Under the pieces are notes generated by a model, which made no database searches, was not told where the DNA came from, and saw only the letters and a list, made by a program, of their open reading frames with translations. Both the position numbers and the translations under genes were made by a program. This document shows positions 23,578 through 36,104 of a stretch of 64,000 bases of DNA, piece after piece (position 1 is the stretch's first letter; every line of letters begins with the position of its first letter). This stretch comes from Diphasiastrum complanatum (lineage: Eukaryota > Streptophyta > Lycopodiopsida > Lycopodiales > Lycopodiaceae), in assembly GCA_029204225.1 (NCBI GenBank), contig CM055100.1, forward strand, positions 13,972,538 to 14,036,537. The letters run 5' to 3'.

Positions 23578-24088
23578 TCAACTCACCACGTACTTGCCAT
23601 CCTCCTTATAAAAATATAAGTTTGCATCAGAAGCACATCTAGAAAATTTTATTGACAAAAAGAAACCATCTATTCGTTTATACCAAACTCTTGCTCCTTG
23701 CTTTAGCCCATATAAAGCCCAATTATGTCTACAAACCTTGTTTTCTGAACTTGGTACTTCAAAATCTAGTGGCTGGAACACATAGATCTCTTCTTCAAGG
23801 TATCCATTCAGATATGCTGATTTCACATCCATCTGAATAATCTTCCATCCCCTGGTAGTAGCTTAAGCAATAATAGTAGTGGGAGCAAAGGTTTCCTGAA
23901 AATCAAAACCTTCAAATTTTGAAAATCCTTGCGCAACTAGCCTGGATTTGTACTTCTCAAGAGTGCCATCAGATTTGTACATGACTCTGCAAATCCACTT
24001 GGTGCCAATGATTTTCCTGTTATGAGGTCGGTCCACAAGCTCCCAAGTCTGATTTTGTCTTCTGGACTAGCCATAGTCTCATCCACAT
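23578..24088 (-). pseudogene. copia reverse transcriptase fragment, part 1
   Basis: The minus strand gives the RT N-terminal half: WELVDRP, KWICRVMYKSDGT, RLVAQGFSK, QETFAP, QMDVKSAYLNGYLEEEIYV, KVCRHNWALYGLKQG and LYFYKEDGKYVV. It reads with two frameshifts and stops before the YVDD box. Its upstream part continues beyond the foldback element at 25296, showing that the foldback inserted into this gene. Confidence 0.8.
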
Positions 24089-24090
24089 TA

Positions 24091-25293
24091 GGGCCCTTTT
24101 TGGACTCAAAAAGGGCCTCTTCACTAATTATAATTAGTGTTAATGACGACATGTGTACCAATCAAAGAGTGACAAGTGAGATGGAATGGTCCATATGACA
24201 TGGCACATTCAATGGCCTAGATGAAATCCCCAGAATTTAACTCACTCACTAACCACATTCTAAGTATGCTCTCCTAGCCCCTTATAATGACAATGTGACA
24301 CTTATTAGCAAGGCCCAAATTCAAATTTTGAATTTGTGAAGTTGAAATTTTTTTCACACTTACTTTATTCTGGTGAGAAAATATGTTGCAAATTTTTTTA
24401 TTTTTCATTTTGAAATGTTAAAAAAAGGGTACAAGGGGGGAGGGGTCCCCCCTTTGTACCTAAGAAAAAAATGTAAGCCCCCCCCCCCTTTGCACGGCCG
24501 TCACAGTCACGTTCATCACGTACTTATTTACGCTGGAGGCAGGAACACCCCGGGTTGCTGGTTCGGCTCGATGCCCAACGTCCCCAGCGCTCGATGCCAG
24601 CCACCTCATTTCAAGTATAGATGTCAAAAATCATGAAACATCATGTGGCTGCACCAGGGCGTTGGGCATCGAGCTAGGCCAGCAGCCCGAGGTGTGGGCG
24701 CAGGAACACCCCGGGCCGCTGGCCTGGTTCGATGCCCAGCACCCACCGCTCGATGCCCAGCCACCTCATTTCAAGTATATATGTTTCAAAATCATGTGGC
24801 TGCACGAGGATGTTGGGCATCGAGTAGGGCCAGTGGCCCGGGGTGTGCCTGGGTGCAGGAGCTTGCACGGGACGGTGGCCGTGTAGAGTGGAGCGGGGGG
24901 GGGGGGACCCCTTACATTTCAAATTTTTTTTTTCTCAGGTACAAAGGAGGGGACCCCTCTTCCCTTGCACCCTTTCTTTTGCATTTCAAAATGAAAAATA
25001 GAAAAATTTGCAACATATTTTCTCACCAAAATAAAGATAAAAAAAGACCTATGAAGTGTGAAAGAAATTTCAACTCTCACAAATTCAAAAATGAATCAAC
25101 ATTTTTACACATATTCAATTTAATTCTTTATTCATTTAATATACTAGGTTCAAGTGCAACCTATGTGACTAGGTTTTAACTCAAGTTAAACCCAAGGTGA
25201 ACTGCCACATAGGACTATTAGCAAGTTAATTAATCCAGATTATCAAACATGTTTAGGCAATGAAGAGGCCCTTTTTGAGTTCAAAAAGGGCCC
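24091..25293. mobile_element. 1.2-kb foldback DNA element with TA target site
   Basis: Outer inverted repeats of about 33 bp start GGGCCCTTTTTGGACTC on the left and mirror it on the right, each itself a small hairpin. TA lies on both sides (24089-24090 and 25294-25295). Inner arms (about 24335-24490 against 24895-25085) are a further imperfect inverted repeat, sharing a GAGAAAATATGTTGCAAA box and G/C-homopolymer tracts. No transposase is encoded. Taking out the element and one TA rejoins a copia RT frame: CATTA plus ATGCTTT. The TA duplication fits Tc1/mariner-type insertion, but the terminal sequence is not one I can name. Confidence 0.8.
24540..24862. repeat. two-unit GC-rich tandem repeat in the foldback core
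   Basis: A 161-bp unit occurs twice (from 24540 and from 24701), each with GCAGGAACACCCCGGG, CTCGATGCC, CCACCTCATTTCAAGTATA and CATGTGGCTGCAC. Within it CTCGATGCCCA and TGGGCATCGAG are inverted copies. Its GC content is far above the surroundings. It could be captured host sequence or satellite; I see no protein in it. Confidence 0.75.
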
Positions 25294-25295
25294 TA

Positions 25296-25380
25296 ATGCT
25301 TTTGTTGGCTCATGTATTTTCATAATTTCATCCATTAATGCCAAGTTTACTACATGTCCAGATGCCCTCAATTGCTCTCT
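25296..25380 (-). pseudogene. copia reverse transcriptase fragment, part 2
   Basis: The minus strand reads ALMDEIMKIHEP, the pattern just N-terminal to the copia RT start, and continues in sense into part 1 across the foldback insertion. Beyond about 25380 the similarity ends. Confidence 0.55.
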
Positions 25381-26113
25381 ATCCAGATGTTAGGGTTAGG
25401 TCTAGATCTTGTTTGGATCTTAAGTAGGTGCTTTTTCCATCGTTTCTAGGATCAAATGAGTTTATTATGCTGCATTTTCCATAGTTTTATTGGATGATCT
25501 TCACTCTTTGTACTTACAAATAATGCATTCATGAAGTCATAATGAGCCCTTGGAGTTATCGACAAATGCAACATAGTTTTGTCATGCTAGTTTTGAGGAC
25601 TCTATCAAAATTGGAATATTCTAGATTGATTAACCTTGTAAATATGTACATGGGTGGGTCCCACATGTGTGAAGGACATGTGCAGAATAGGCCTAGGTAG
25701 GTTAGATCTAAATCATAGGTGTTAAGTAGGTCATTTGGCCAAGATTCCTAAAATCTAGGTTCTAACTCCTAAAATCAAGGACATTGGGTGGTGAACTACC
25801 AACCCCTTGATGGCATACCTAATGATTAGGTAAATTTATGACCAAATAAGAGAACCATGTATAAGCATGAAATGAGATAAGAGAGAGGGAATGTCTTCTC
25901 TTTCCACAAGTTACATCCTTTTATAACAAGTCCAGACCTAATATCAAACTTTGGTTTCCCTCCATCAAACTCAACTTTGAAACCTACTTAGCAATTTACT
26001 CACACTAAGTAAATTCTTGGTAATGGAAGTTATGAACAAAACATCATTCAAATGAAAATTCCTATTTGTAGAGAGAGAAATAGGAATTGTGCCAATTGAT
26101 TGCACACTCACCA
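25381..26113. other. non-genic, LTR-like
   Basis: No gene. 25600-25760 is distantly similar to 26800-26970 (shared TCCCACATGTGTG and GGATAGGCCTA-like boxes), so these could be old LTRs around the copia fragment between them. 25850-26000 carries family-C-like boxes (ACCATGTATAAGCATGAAAT, TTACATCCTTTTATA). Confidence 0.4.
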
Positions 26114-26751
26114 TCATTGGTTCATGTAGATCACCTTCTTCTCATCTCCATATGCCAACAAATAAGTGAAGTACTCTTTGTGAAAAGTCATGTGTGAGCT
26201 TGCACCACTATCAATGCACCATGGATCTAGATCTCCATCATTAGCAAGCATACATGAAGACATCACAAAAGCATCATCATTTGAATTTTGAACATCCAAA
26301 CCATCTCCATCATGAGTAAGATTACTTTGCTTGTCTCCTTGATCTCTCTTCTTCTTGTAGCACTCACTTGCAAAGTGTCCTTTGATGCCACAATAGAAGC
26401 ACTTGAGCTTTGATCTATCTTTCTTTTTGCCATTTGAAGAAGCCTCCCCTTGATCTTGCCCTTTAGACCACTTGCTTTTGCTTTTGCCCTTGAATTTCCC
26501 TTGATGAACATAGCCTCCTCTCCAACTTGAGATGTTGATGAAGATCCACCTCTTGCTTGAAGCCTATATTCTTCATTGATCAAGATCTCTTGAAGATTGA
26601 TCAAACTTGGCAAAGTTCTTTGAATGGCAAGACTTTGTACAATGTTAGCATGAACATCCAACAAACCATTAAGAATAACTTGAACAAGCTCTCCTTCCTT
26701 AATGCTCTTATCAATGCAAGATAACTCAGCATTCGAAGCCTTCACTCTCAA
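26114..26751 (-). pseudogene. copia gag-protease fragment
   Basis: Minus-strand copia gag: ILNGLLDVHANIVQSLAIQR, then a basic linker. In a shifted frame comes a canonical zinc knuckle CFYCGIKGHFASEC (about 26405-26360), and finally the protease with CIDSGASSHM, intact DSG. It stops at 26114. There is no pol beyond. Confidence 0.8.
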
Positions 26752-26982
26752 AACAAGTCTGTTGTTTGATATTGTATCTCATCAAGCTAATTTCTGAGGA
26801 GTGTGAAGATTTAGCAAACTTTAGCTTGACTAGTTTATACTTTCATGTACATATGTAAATCTCACATGTGTGGAGCATGTTCCCACGTGTGGAGGATAGG
26901 CCTAATTATTTTAGTTCATTTATGTTGAGTTTGAATAGTCAATAGGCCTCTTGTCATGGTCACTATTTGGATGTGACTAAAG

Positions 26983-27429
26983 TTACTTGTCAAAGTTGTC
27001 CAACCATATTCTCACATCGATGTGAGCAATTCTACCATCAAACTTATGGAAGTCATAATGTCGTTGCACCATCATTTTTTCCATTGTAGGTTGGGAAGGT
27101 TGGTCCATGTGAGGATGTTGGTAATGATGACATCTTGATTGACGAAAATTTGGCTTGGTGTCACTGTCACTACTATAAACACCACCTCTCAGGTTATGTT
27201 GACTCATCTAGTGAGCTTGTTGATCATCATTGTTATCAAAATGCTTTTCGTTATGTTCCATACAGTCTCCATATGACACATGTTGTCCACATTGACTGGA
27301 TTTGCCATTGTTGTGTTCATAATACCGATCTTCAAAATCATAGTTAAATTGATCCTCATATTTAGAGTCACTGTTATATAGATACTCAAAATCAGAATCA
27401 ACATCCATCTTATCAATAGAAGGACCCAA
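26983..27429 (-). pseudogene. gypsy-like gag N-terminal fragment
   Basis: The minus strand has an acidic Asp/Tyr-rich leader starting at 27429, one in-frame stop at 27208, then a second part ending with DFHKFDGRIAHIDVRIWLDN. The phenylalanine-Asp-Gly then W-L pattern is that of the start of the Ty3/gypsy retrotransposon gag domain. It breaks off at 26983. Only the first part of gag is present. Confidence 0.55.
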
Positions 27430-29762
<2,333 letters not shown>

Positions 29763-29940
29763 GTCCCCCTTAAGGTCACGGTTGGTGCCTTGGTATTTTC
29801 ATCAAGTTCAGCATGTTGAAGAACTTCTGGTGCTTGATCTTGGGAAGCGCTTTGGTGAAGATGTCTGTGACCATTTCTGTTGTGGAGTAGTATTGAAGGA
29901 TCACTGGCCTTGAGAAAACTTTTCAGTGTTCATCAAGCTA
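29763..29940 (-). pseudogene. copia RNase H C-terminus and polypurine tract (family E)
   Basis: The minus strand reads ILQYYSTTEMVTDIFTKALP then KIKHQKFFNMLNL and a stop: the C-terminal tail of copia RNase H. The polypurine tract and the LTR follow within 30 bp. Everything upstream of about 29940 is lost. Confidence 0.8.
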
Positions 29941-30397
29941 ACATCTTGTTGCTTTGTGCTTCTTACAAATCTAATGTGAGATAGGGGGTGTTTGAGAATT
30001 ATGATGGGCTCTAGTGTTTTTCATGCAAGCAAACATTATTGAACTGTTGACATGTTTTTGTAGATGATTCTTTGAAGAACGAAATCTTTAGCTCATTAGT
30101 TAGATCTTTAGGTGGATGTTACATGCATTCGACATTTTATGTGGGTTAAGTAAAACTCAACATACATGAATGAAATACTTTACCATTAGGAGACGATCTT
30201 GTCTAAGATTTCTCAGAAGACTTTATTAGGACCCAAATAAGGCTGATTTGTTAAGAATGAAATTTTCTCATTCTTCATTCCAAGGTCAAAATTAAAATTA
30301 GGCAAGAATAATGTTATCTCCATAGACATGTGTAGTTGGTTTTAAGATTGGCATAAATCATAAGGTGGCCCTTAAAATCCTAGACCATATATAATGG
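29941..30397. other. non-genic stretch
   Basis: No open frame worth calling; unassigned, possibly gypsy sequence leading into the RT fragment at 30398. Confidence 0.4.
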
Positions 30398-30529
30398 GTG
30401 TCGCCCATCGTGATCGTACCTAAGAAGAATGGGTTTCTTCAAATCTGTGTCAATTTTAAGAAGCTTAACATAGTCACCAAACGTGACCATTTCCCCATTC
30501 CATTCGGAGAGGCCATCTTAGAGAATTTG
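30398..30529 (+). pseudogene. gypsy reverse transcriptase fragment
   Basis: The plus strand reads SPIVIVPKKNG, then CVNFKKLN, TKRDHFPIPF, the start of Ty3/gypsy reverse transcriptase. It is cut at 30529 by the gypsy LTR, which suggests that element G inserted into it. Confidence 0.75.
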
Positions 30530-31259
30530 TGTCGTGAGTTTCTTTCCTTGCCTATCCTCAACCCAAGATCTAAGCAATCTAGCATCAAGGAGATGAAGTT
30601 AGTTGTCACGCGTAGGTTTGTTCCCATGAGAGCGATAGCTTATTTCAGATTTCAGCATGAATGAGGATTCACATCTAACTCTAACATCCATTAACCCTAA
30701 GCATTAACACTATGATCATTAACACTGAGATCCACAATGAAGATAGCTTACTCTTTCTCTCTCATAAAAAGTATAACAACATGTAATCCTGATAACAATC
30801 AGATCCAACAATTAGCAAACACAACAAAAGTATGAGAGATGGAGGAAACGTGATAGAGAGCAAGGACATTCATAAATCCATTTCACAAGAGAACCAATCT
30901 GCTTTATTGAAATAAAGATACATATGTAGGAAACTCGAGTTGGTCCCTTTTTATAGTAGAGAGGAGGACCCTGGCCTCTGAATCCTATTTGCCCATTTCT
31001 GCCTCCCTAACTATTCAAATTTAAAAAAGGGTGGGAACCATCCAAAATTGGAGGAAAACCCAACTTTATTCATTAACTTGACATTTAGACCCTTCGACAT
31101 TAAAATTCCCGCAAAAAGGCCTAAAGTCCTTTTATTGACTTTCTAATTAATCAAATAACTATGTGATCATTGGGTTGGACTTACACACGCAGGGTGCCTA
31201 ATCCCTCTCACTTATTACCTAGGGTTAGGGTTGCCTTGGAATCCGCAAACCCTCCAATA
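30530..31259 (-). repeat. element G 3' LTR (shared with element F)
   Basis: 730-bp LTR, minus orientation. Left edge TGTCGTGAGTTTC; right edge reads CCCTCCAATA where F has CCCTCCAACA. It aligns with both LTRs of element F (40009-40744 and 41190-41946): shared boxes are CTCTACTATAAAAAG, GAGGGATT(A/T)GGCAC, GGACTTTAGGCC and GGTTAGGCAAGGAAAG. A purine tract (minus strand GGTGGGGGATAC, 31260-31271) lies just outside, so it is a 3' LTR. Confidence 0.85.
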
Positions 31260-31398
31260 GTATCCCCCACCAAAACTGGTGGCGGTCTCATGACACCTGC
31301 AAAATACAGTTATTGTGGGCTTTTATTTGCATCACGACGAATCTTTATTAAATGATATTGCACCTTCTCCATGAAATCGAGTCGGGAAGTGTAAAAAT

Positions 31399-31872
31399 CT
31401 AGGTTGTGCAGCAAAAAACAACGACGGGCTCCGCGATCCATTTTGAAGTCGTCCAGGCTATAAATCGAGATTCCCAGGAGCCTCCCACCATTGCAGCATG
31501 AAAATATAATCTGGCCATCGGCAGTTGATCCTTAATACTATTTGATGCCATTGGCTTATTTGGATCGAATGCCAAAGTAAAAAGACAATCATCCCATCGC
31601 ATTGCAAGGGACGCCAATAGAGTGAGATCTTTTGCGAACAGCACCGATTGCTTTACTGTTGGATTAGGAGAGTGGATATACTCCTGCTGGTATGCTTGTA
31701 GGGCTCGATCGAAGTCCATTGAGATCTCCCAGCTATATGATTGGTGGATGACCGGCCAATTCGGCGTATGAATGGTAATTCTGTCCATGGCCAATCCCAA
31801 AGCCTTCCACTTATTTTTGCGAGGCATTGGTACGTAGTATGGATCTACACACAATTGGTGGGGGCTGGCCAC
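31399..31872 (-). CDS. element G extra open frame 2, unknown function
   Basis: 157 codons, intact, minus strand. It lies between the gypsy integrase and the 3' LTR, in sense with the integrase, where Ty3/gypsy elements of the Tat/Athila type carry an extra ORF. The sequence is Trp-rich (MPRKNKWKALGLAMDRI, then HTPNWPVIHQSYSWEISMDF) and shows no membrane segment or zinc motif. I do not recognise it. The lack of stops in a decayed neighbourhood suggests recent activity or a young insertion. It could alternatively be a captured plant fragment. Confidence 0.5.
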   Translation of the reverse strand: MASPHQLCVDPYYVPMPRKNKWKALGLAMDRITIHTPNWPVIHQSYSWEISMDFDRALQAYQQEYIHSPNPTVKQSVLFAKDLTLLASLAMRWDDCLFTLAFDPNKPMASNSIKDQLPMARLYFHAAMVGGSWESRFIAWTTSKWIAEPVVVFCCTT

Positions 31873-32074
31873 ATAACTCCTGATGGATTACAGGGTTTTC
31901 TCAAAAATTGTGATTCTCCAAGCCGGCTGCTCCTCCAATGCAGATATCTTATCCTATTCTTTGCCAGCCTCAATTTCAGAGGTCTTAAACTTGATGACCC
32001 AACCACCACGTGAGGACTCATGTGGATGTTGTGCTAAAAAGCTCTAGATCTAGTCCTCAACACTGATTGGTCAT

Positions 32075-32713
32075 CTAAACAATGGTGTGGTCCTTGATGA
32101 AGATGAACTTGCTTGCGTTGCCTGTGGAACTGGTTGTCCTTCTTGGACATCGAGGGCTGTACCCCGGTCCATGCCCGCATCTAACCCTGTATCCATAGTT
32201 ATGTCGTCTTGGTGCGGAGGGAGTACGACATGAGCGAAACTGGGATTTGAGGGTTAGAATGCAAAACATGAGCGACAGTCTCTTCATATTCGTTGATGGT
32301 TGTTTTGGCCTTTGCCAACTCAGTTGAAGCTGTACCCTTGAATCTGTCAAAGCGGCCTTTAAATCCTTGAAGGGCCACTTTATAGGTTTCAACCTTTTAA
32401 ACGAACACACGATTTTCGTCGGAGTTACCGAATGATCTGGTATTTTCATCTGTAGATATGCATCACGCTCAAGGGTGGTCGCATCCAATTCACCTTGGAG
32501 ACGTTCACGTTCTTGTTCAGCCATCTGCAATTGACCCTGGAGCAGGTGGACTTGTTGCTTTGCATCCTGCACGGCCTTGTCCACTTGGTGGAAAACAATA
32601 AATTGAAAAACAAATAAAAATAAAAAATCATTTGGATCATGCTGGCTGAACTGGCAGAGCAGGTTGCCAAAACTTGCATCATCCAATGTATAGCGTTTGA
32701 AATGTTCGGGCAT
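32075..32713 (-). CDS. element G extra open frame 1, coiled-coil, unknown function
   Basis: 212 codons, minus strand, intact as a single frame. After a hydrophobic stretch (LFVFQFIVF) comes a coiled coil (QDAKQQVHLLQGQLQMAEQ, then RERLQGELDATTLER, about residues 47-83), then a basic, less ordered tail. The coil is also found, without the tail, next to the end of integrase through a direct repeat (33365-33475). It may be the N-terminal part of the same extra protein as the frame at 31399-31872, the two separated by a stop or frameshift. Function unknown. Confidence 0.45.
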   Translation of the reverse strand: MPEHFKRYTLDDASFGNLLCQFSQHDPNDFLFLFVFQFIVFHQVDKAVQDAKQQVHLLQGQLQMAEQERERLQGELDATTLERDAYLQMKIPDHSVTPTKIVCSFKRLKPIKWPFKDLKAALTDSRVQLQLSWQRPKQPSTNMKRLSLMFCILTLKSQFRSCRTPSAPRRHNYGYRVRCGHGPGYSPRCPRRTTSSTGNASKFIFIKDHTIV

Positions 32714-33475
32714 ATAATGTTGGACTCCATCTGCTTGTTCTTTGTCAAAAGGATTTGTCTTGGATTTGGAGGGTCCAATACATAGAATACTAGTTTGGCT
32801 GATCAGTTCAGTACAAAAATCTGCAGGCTTGTGTGAAAATAGATTATAAAAATCTCAACGAAGGTTTTTGAAGCTCTGAACCTATCCGGCGATTGTTTTC
32901 TAAGTCTGATCCTTCGCCCAAGTACTATCATAAATGCAAATTTTCAAGATCTGAACCTATAGCCGACCTAATTTTGGCATTTTAAATCTATCTGACATGT
33001 CGATGAAGGTTTTTGAGGAGAGTAAGATGCTCAGCGAAGGTTCCCAAAATGGCATATTGCTGATCATTCGCCTAACTCCAAAACATGTACCAACTGGTGA
33101 AAAGAACGTTCGTCCAACTCAGTAAGGGTATATCTGAGGTGGATCTTGCTTCTAAAAATTTGGCGAACAATTCTAAACATAGTTTGTGCAAAAAATGACC
33201 AAAAAAATGATTTTCCAAGTCATTTTTCCATAAAAATCTGACTCCTAAAAATATTTTTCTTCAATTTTTTTGATCTGATGATATTTTTGACTTTTGCTCA
33301 TCAATCTTTTCTCATTTTTCTTTGTTTTTTTTCTTTCATACCATCTTTTCCAAAAGAAATTAACAATAGTGAAAACAGTAAATTGAAAAACAAATAAAAT
33401 TAAAAAATCATTTGGATCATGTTGGTTGAACTGGCGAAGCAGGCTGTCAAAACTTGCGTAATCGGCTGCCATTCA
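32575..33475. repeat. direct repeat of about 110 bp in element G
   Basis: 32575-32690 and 33365-33475 share AAATTGAAAAACAAATAAA, AAAAAATCATTTGGATCATG and TTGCCAAAACTTGC-type boxes. One copy lies at the end of the integrase frame, the other at the start of the coiled-coil frame. Confidence 0.75.
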
Positions 33476-34170
33476 CGGGAGTATCAAAATGTTTTCCATC
33501 CAAGTATTCAAGAATCACTGTTCCATAGTTCAGGATTTCCTTCACTCTATACGGGTTTTCACCGGTAAACTTCAATGGGCTTTCTCTGCTGCTAACGCAT
33601 GGACTGCCATCAATCTTGTTTCACACAATTTGTGCAAAGCTTCATGACATAGTTGTAAAGACTTATCATCATTTAACCGCTCTGTTGATGCTATGTGTAA
33701 AGATGGTATTAAAAATTCAATTGGCATGACAACATTTTGACCATAAACAAGTTGAAAGAGTGTTTGACTTGTACTACTCTTGTAAGCGGTTCTGAATGCC
33801 CATAATGCTGCATGCAGTTTATGTTCCCAATCAGACCGACTCACTTTAACTGTTTTCGTCATGATAGTGCAGAGAATCTTATTGGAAGATTCAGCTTGGT
33901 CATTCCCTCTAGGTTAATATGGAGTACTAAAGCGGTGTATAACAAAAAAATCTTCCAACAAACACTTTATCGTTTGATTAACAAAGTGTGTACCCCGGTC
34001 ACTGACAATCTCGATCGGACATCCGAATCTGATAATAATATTTTCATAGAGAAACTTGGCCGTAGTTTTTGCATCAGCAACTTTGACAGCTTTGGCTTCA
34101 ATCCACTTGGTCATATAATCAGTTGCTACGATAATGTATCGGGCCTGAGATCTTCGCGCGGCAGGATGAA
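33440..34170 (-). pseudogene. element G integrase (Ty3/gypsy)
   Basis: Minus strand: ARYIIVATDYMTKWIEAKAV (first Asp), then TTAKFLYENII, RFGCPIEIVSDRGTHF (second Asp), a short interruption near 33900, DWEHKLHAALWAFRTAYK, FQLVYGQNVVMPIEFLIPS, a Leu-rich helix, and after a stop the C-terminal PYRVKEILNYG, LEYLDGKHFDTPVNGSRLRK box. This order is typical of Ty3/gypsy integrase of non-chromovirus type. No gag or RT of this element remains to the right. Confidence 0.85.
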
Positions 34171-34273
34171 TTTAGAACCTTAGAAAGGAGGTCTATACTT
34201 AGGATGGAAATCATTCTAAAGTTGGATCAAAGTTCTATGGTTAAAACTATGCCAAAACTAGTTGAAGAGGGAG

Positions 34274-34678
34274 TGTGAGAAATATCAACTAGTTTAGTCA
34301 TATTTTGGTTAATTGGCAATCGAGGCCAATTTGCATTTTAGACTTAGAGATAAATATTTCAAAGTTATATTAGTCTAAATGTTTTTGAATTACCACTTTC
34401 GAAAAGTGAGGAAAAATAACTATGCGAGTTTGGACCCATTCAAATTTGAATGATTGGTACATTGAATTTAGTCCATATTTTGAGTACGATTTTGGATCTA
34501 GAAGTTTCTATAGAGGGAAACCACGTTCAAAATAGGGCATAGACCTGTTATAAATAGTATACAAGCGTGGGAGAACATGATTCTTTCTCTCTTATCTCAT
34601 TTCATGCTTATACACGAGTTTGATCAAGATCTTGTTGAGTTTGCATCTCTTTCATCAAGTAGATGTTGATTTTCTACA
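34274..34678 (+). repeat. family-C copia 3' LTR
   Basis: 405-bp LTR, plus orientation, TGTGAGAAATATCAAC to TTTTCTACA. A purine-rich tract (GTTGAAGAGGGAG) lies just before it, so it is a 3' LTR whose element body has been lost. It is used here as the reference for the other family-C pieces. Confidence 0.8.
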
Positions 34679-35712
34679 TTGCGAATGGTGCTAATTGTGT
34701 TGTCTTCAAAACCAAATATCAAGGGATGATTTTGGATCTTAGTGATTAACAAAATCTTCACATTCTATACAAATGTAAAAGAGAACCAAAGATAGATGAT
34801 AGTATTGTTCCAAAATCTTCCACAAATGGAAATGGACAATGGTTCTACTTTTTTCACATCTTACTTACTATTTATAGTTGAAATGGGTGACTCTCTCCTC
34901 TCTAGAGTCATTTGCCCAAACTTAGCCACCACTCAGCCAATATTAGCTATATTGGCCAAAATTGCCAAGTAATCATAAAAATGAACTATTTGTATGTACA
35001 AGTAACCAAATGAACTTGGACCCAACTAAAAATAGTCATGTACTTTGATTTCACATGTGTGAAAACACCATGTGAAGTATATTTACAAGTTTGGCCTCAA
35101 TTAGGCCTCAAATTGCCAATTTAGTTACAAATATAGTCGAAAATTTTCACAACATGTTGAGTTGCCTATGGCAATGTTATAAAAATGACCAAGGGTATGA
35201 CATGAATTCAATGAGCAAGTTTGAGAGGGGGTGGTCCGACAACCAACTTGGCACAATTTAAGAGATCGGTGAGAAGGCACGGAAAATGAACTTTGCTGCT
35301 AGTTTGAAACCAGTCTTAATCGCCATTAGAGCTAGGAAAAAAGACTTTGCTTGTAGCTAGGGAAAAAAACTTTGCTGCTAGTCTAAAACTGGCCTTAGGG
35401 CCTTTTCACATGTAAACCCATTGCCCATTCTAGATGTTATCCCTTTAGTACCACCCATTCATACAAATCCACTTCACATGTTACCATCCATTCCATGTTG
35501 AACCAGCCTACCAATTGCCATCAACTTTTTAAGGTGTAGTGGCCAAAGATCCTTTTCCTAAATTTTACATTACTTGTTAAACATGTAGTAACTAGTTGGA
35601 GATTGACCTGTTCTCTCGCAACTCAAGAGAGAAGAGAGGTGGTTGGAGAGAGGCTGACGGGTAAGCCTCTCCACGGATCCATGTGAAGGTGGAGAGGTGT
35701 CACACCAAAGCA

Positions 35713-35728
35713 TTCTTGACGTCAAGAA
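35713..35728. promoter_or_regulatory. candidate bZIP palindrome upstream of the gene
   Basis: TTCTTGACGTCAAGAA, a perfect 16-bp palindrome around TGACGTCA, about 390 bp before the start codon. Plant TGA and other bZIP factors bind TGACG; whether this site is used is unknown. Confidence 0.35.
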
Positions 35729-36032
35729 CGGGCGGGTAACAGGCGGGTTTCGAGCATGAGAAGATGCCCTTCATCAGGATTGCTCAAACCCCCACACCCC
35801 CCCCCCCCCGTTCCATGTGAAAGCACCCTTAAATAAGCGTAATGCTAGGTCTTCGATTTTTCTTTGTGTTTTTGATGCACCTCTAGAGTTGGAATTTGCT
35901 TGCATCGATCTAGAATTCTGATCTAGAATTCTCATCTTGCAGTAAAGGCATCATCAATTTTGTCCAGAATCTATCAGAGATTAAAATCTCAGATATGTCA
36001 TTAAGCAAGGGAAGGCCCTTCCGTGCAGGTCG

Positions 36033-36056
36033 GGCCCTGCCCTCGGGCAAGGGCCC
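36033..36056. promoter_or_regulatory. GC-rich hairpin in the presumed 5' UTR
   Basis: GGGCCCTGCCC and GGGCAAGGGCCC face each other around a two-base loop with one bulge, about 50 bp before the ATG. It resembles the GGGCCC tips of the foldback element at 24091, so it may be a relic of such an element. Confidence 0.35.
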
Positions 36057-36104
36057 TCCCAGCACCTAACAAAATCAAGCAATTCCTTTAAGAATTCCTT
36101 TAAG

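Larger units (their letters stand above)
34679..36104. other. non-coding upstream region of the strictosidine synthase-like gene
   Basis: No gene. 34680-35580 looks like old AT-rich repeat. 35713-35728 is a perfect palindrome TTCTTGACGTCAAGAA with a TGACGTCA core, a classical bZIP site. A C-run of about 14 lies at 35797-35810. 36033-36056 forms a strong GC hairpin, and AATTCCTTTAAG occurs twice in tandem at about 36082-36105. These could act on the gene downstream; that is inference. Confidence 0.5.

Noticed and set aside
24481-24491. Possible CRISPR or satellite array in the GC-rich core
   Set aside because: Only two repeat units, no spacers, and the setting is a eukaryotic transposon.
24643-25179. 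178-codon plus-strand frame in the foldback element
   Set aside because: It runs across the GC-rich tandem core and homopolymer arms; no domain, and the frame depends on the repeats.
32446-32778. 110-codon minus frame overlapping the coiled-coil frame
   Set aside because: Alternate-frame shadow of 32075-32713.
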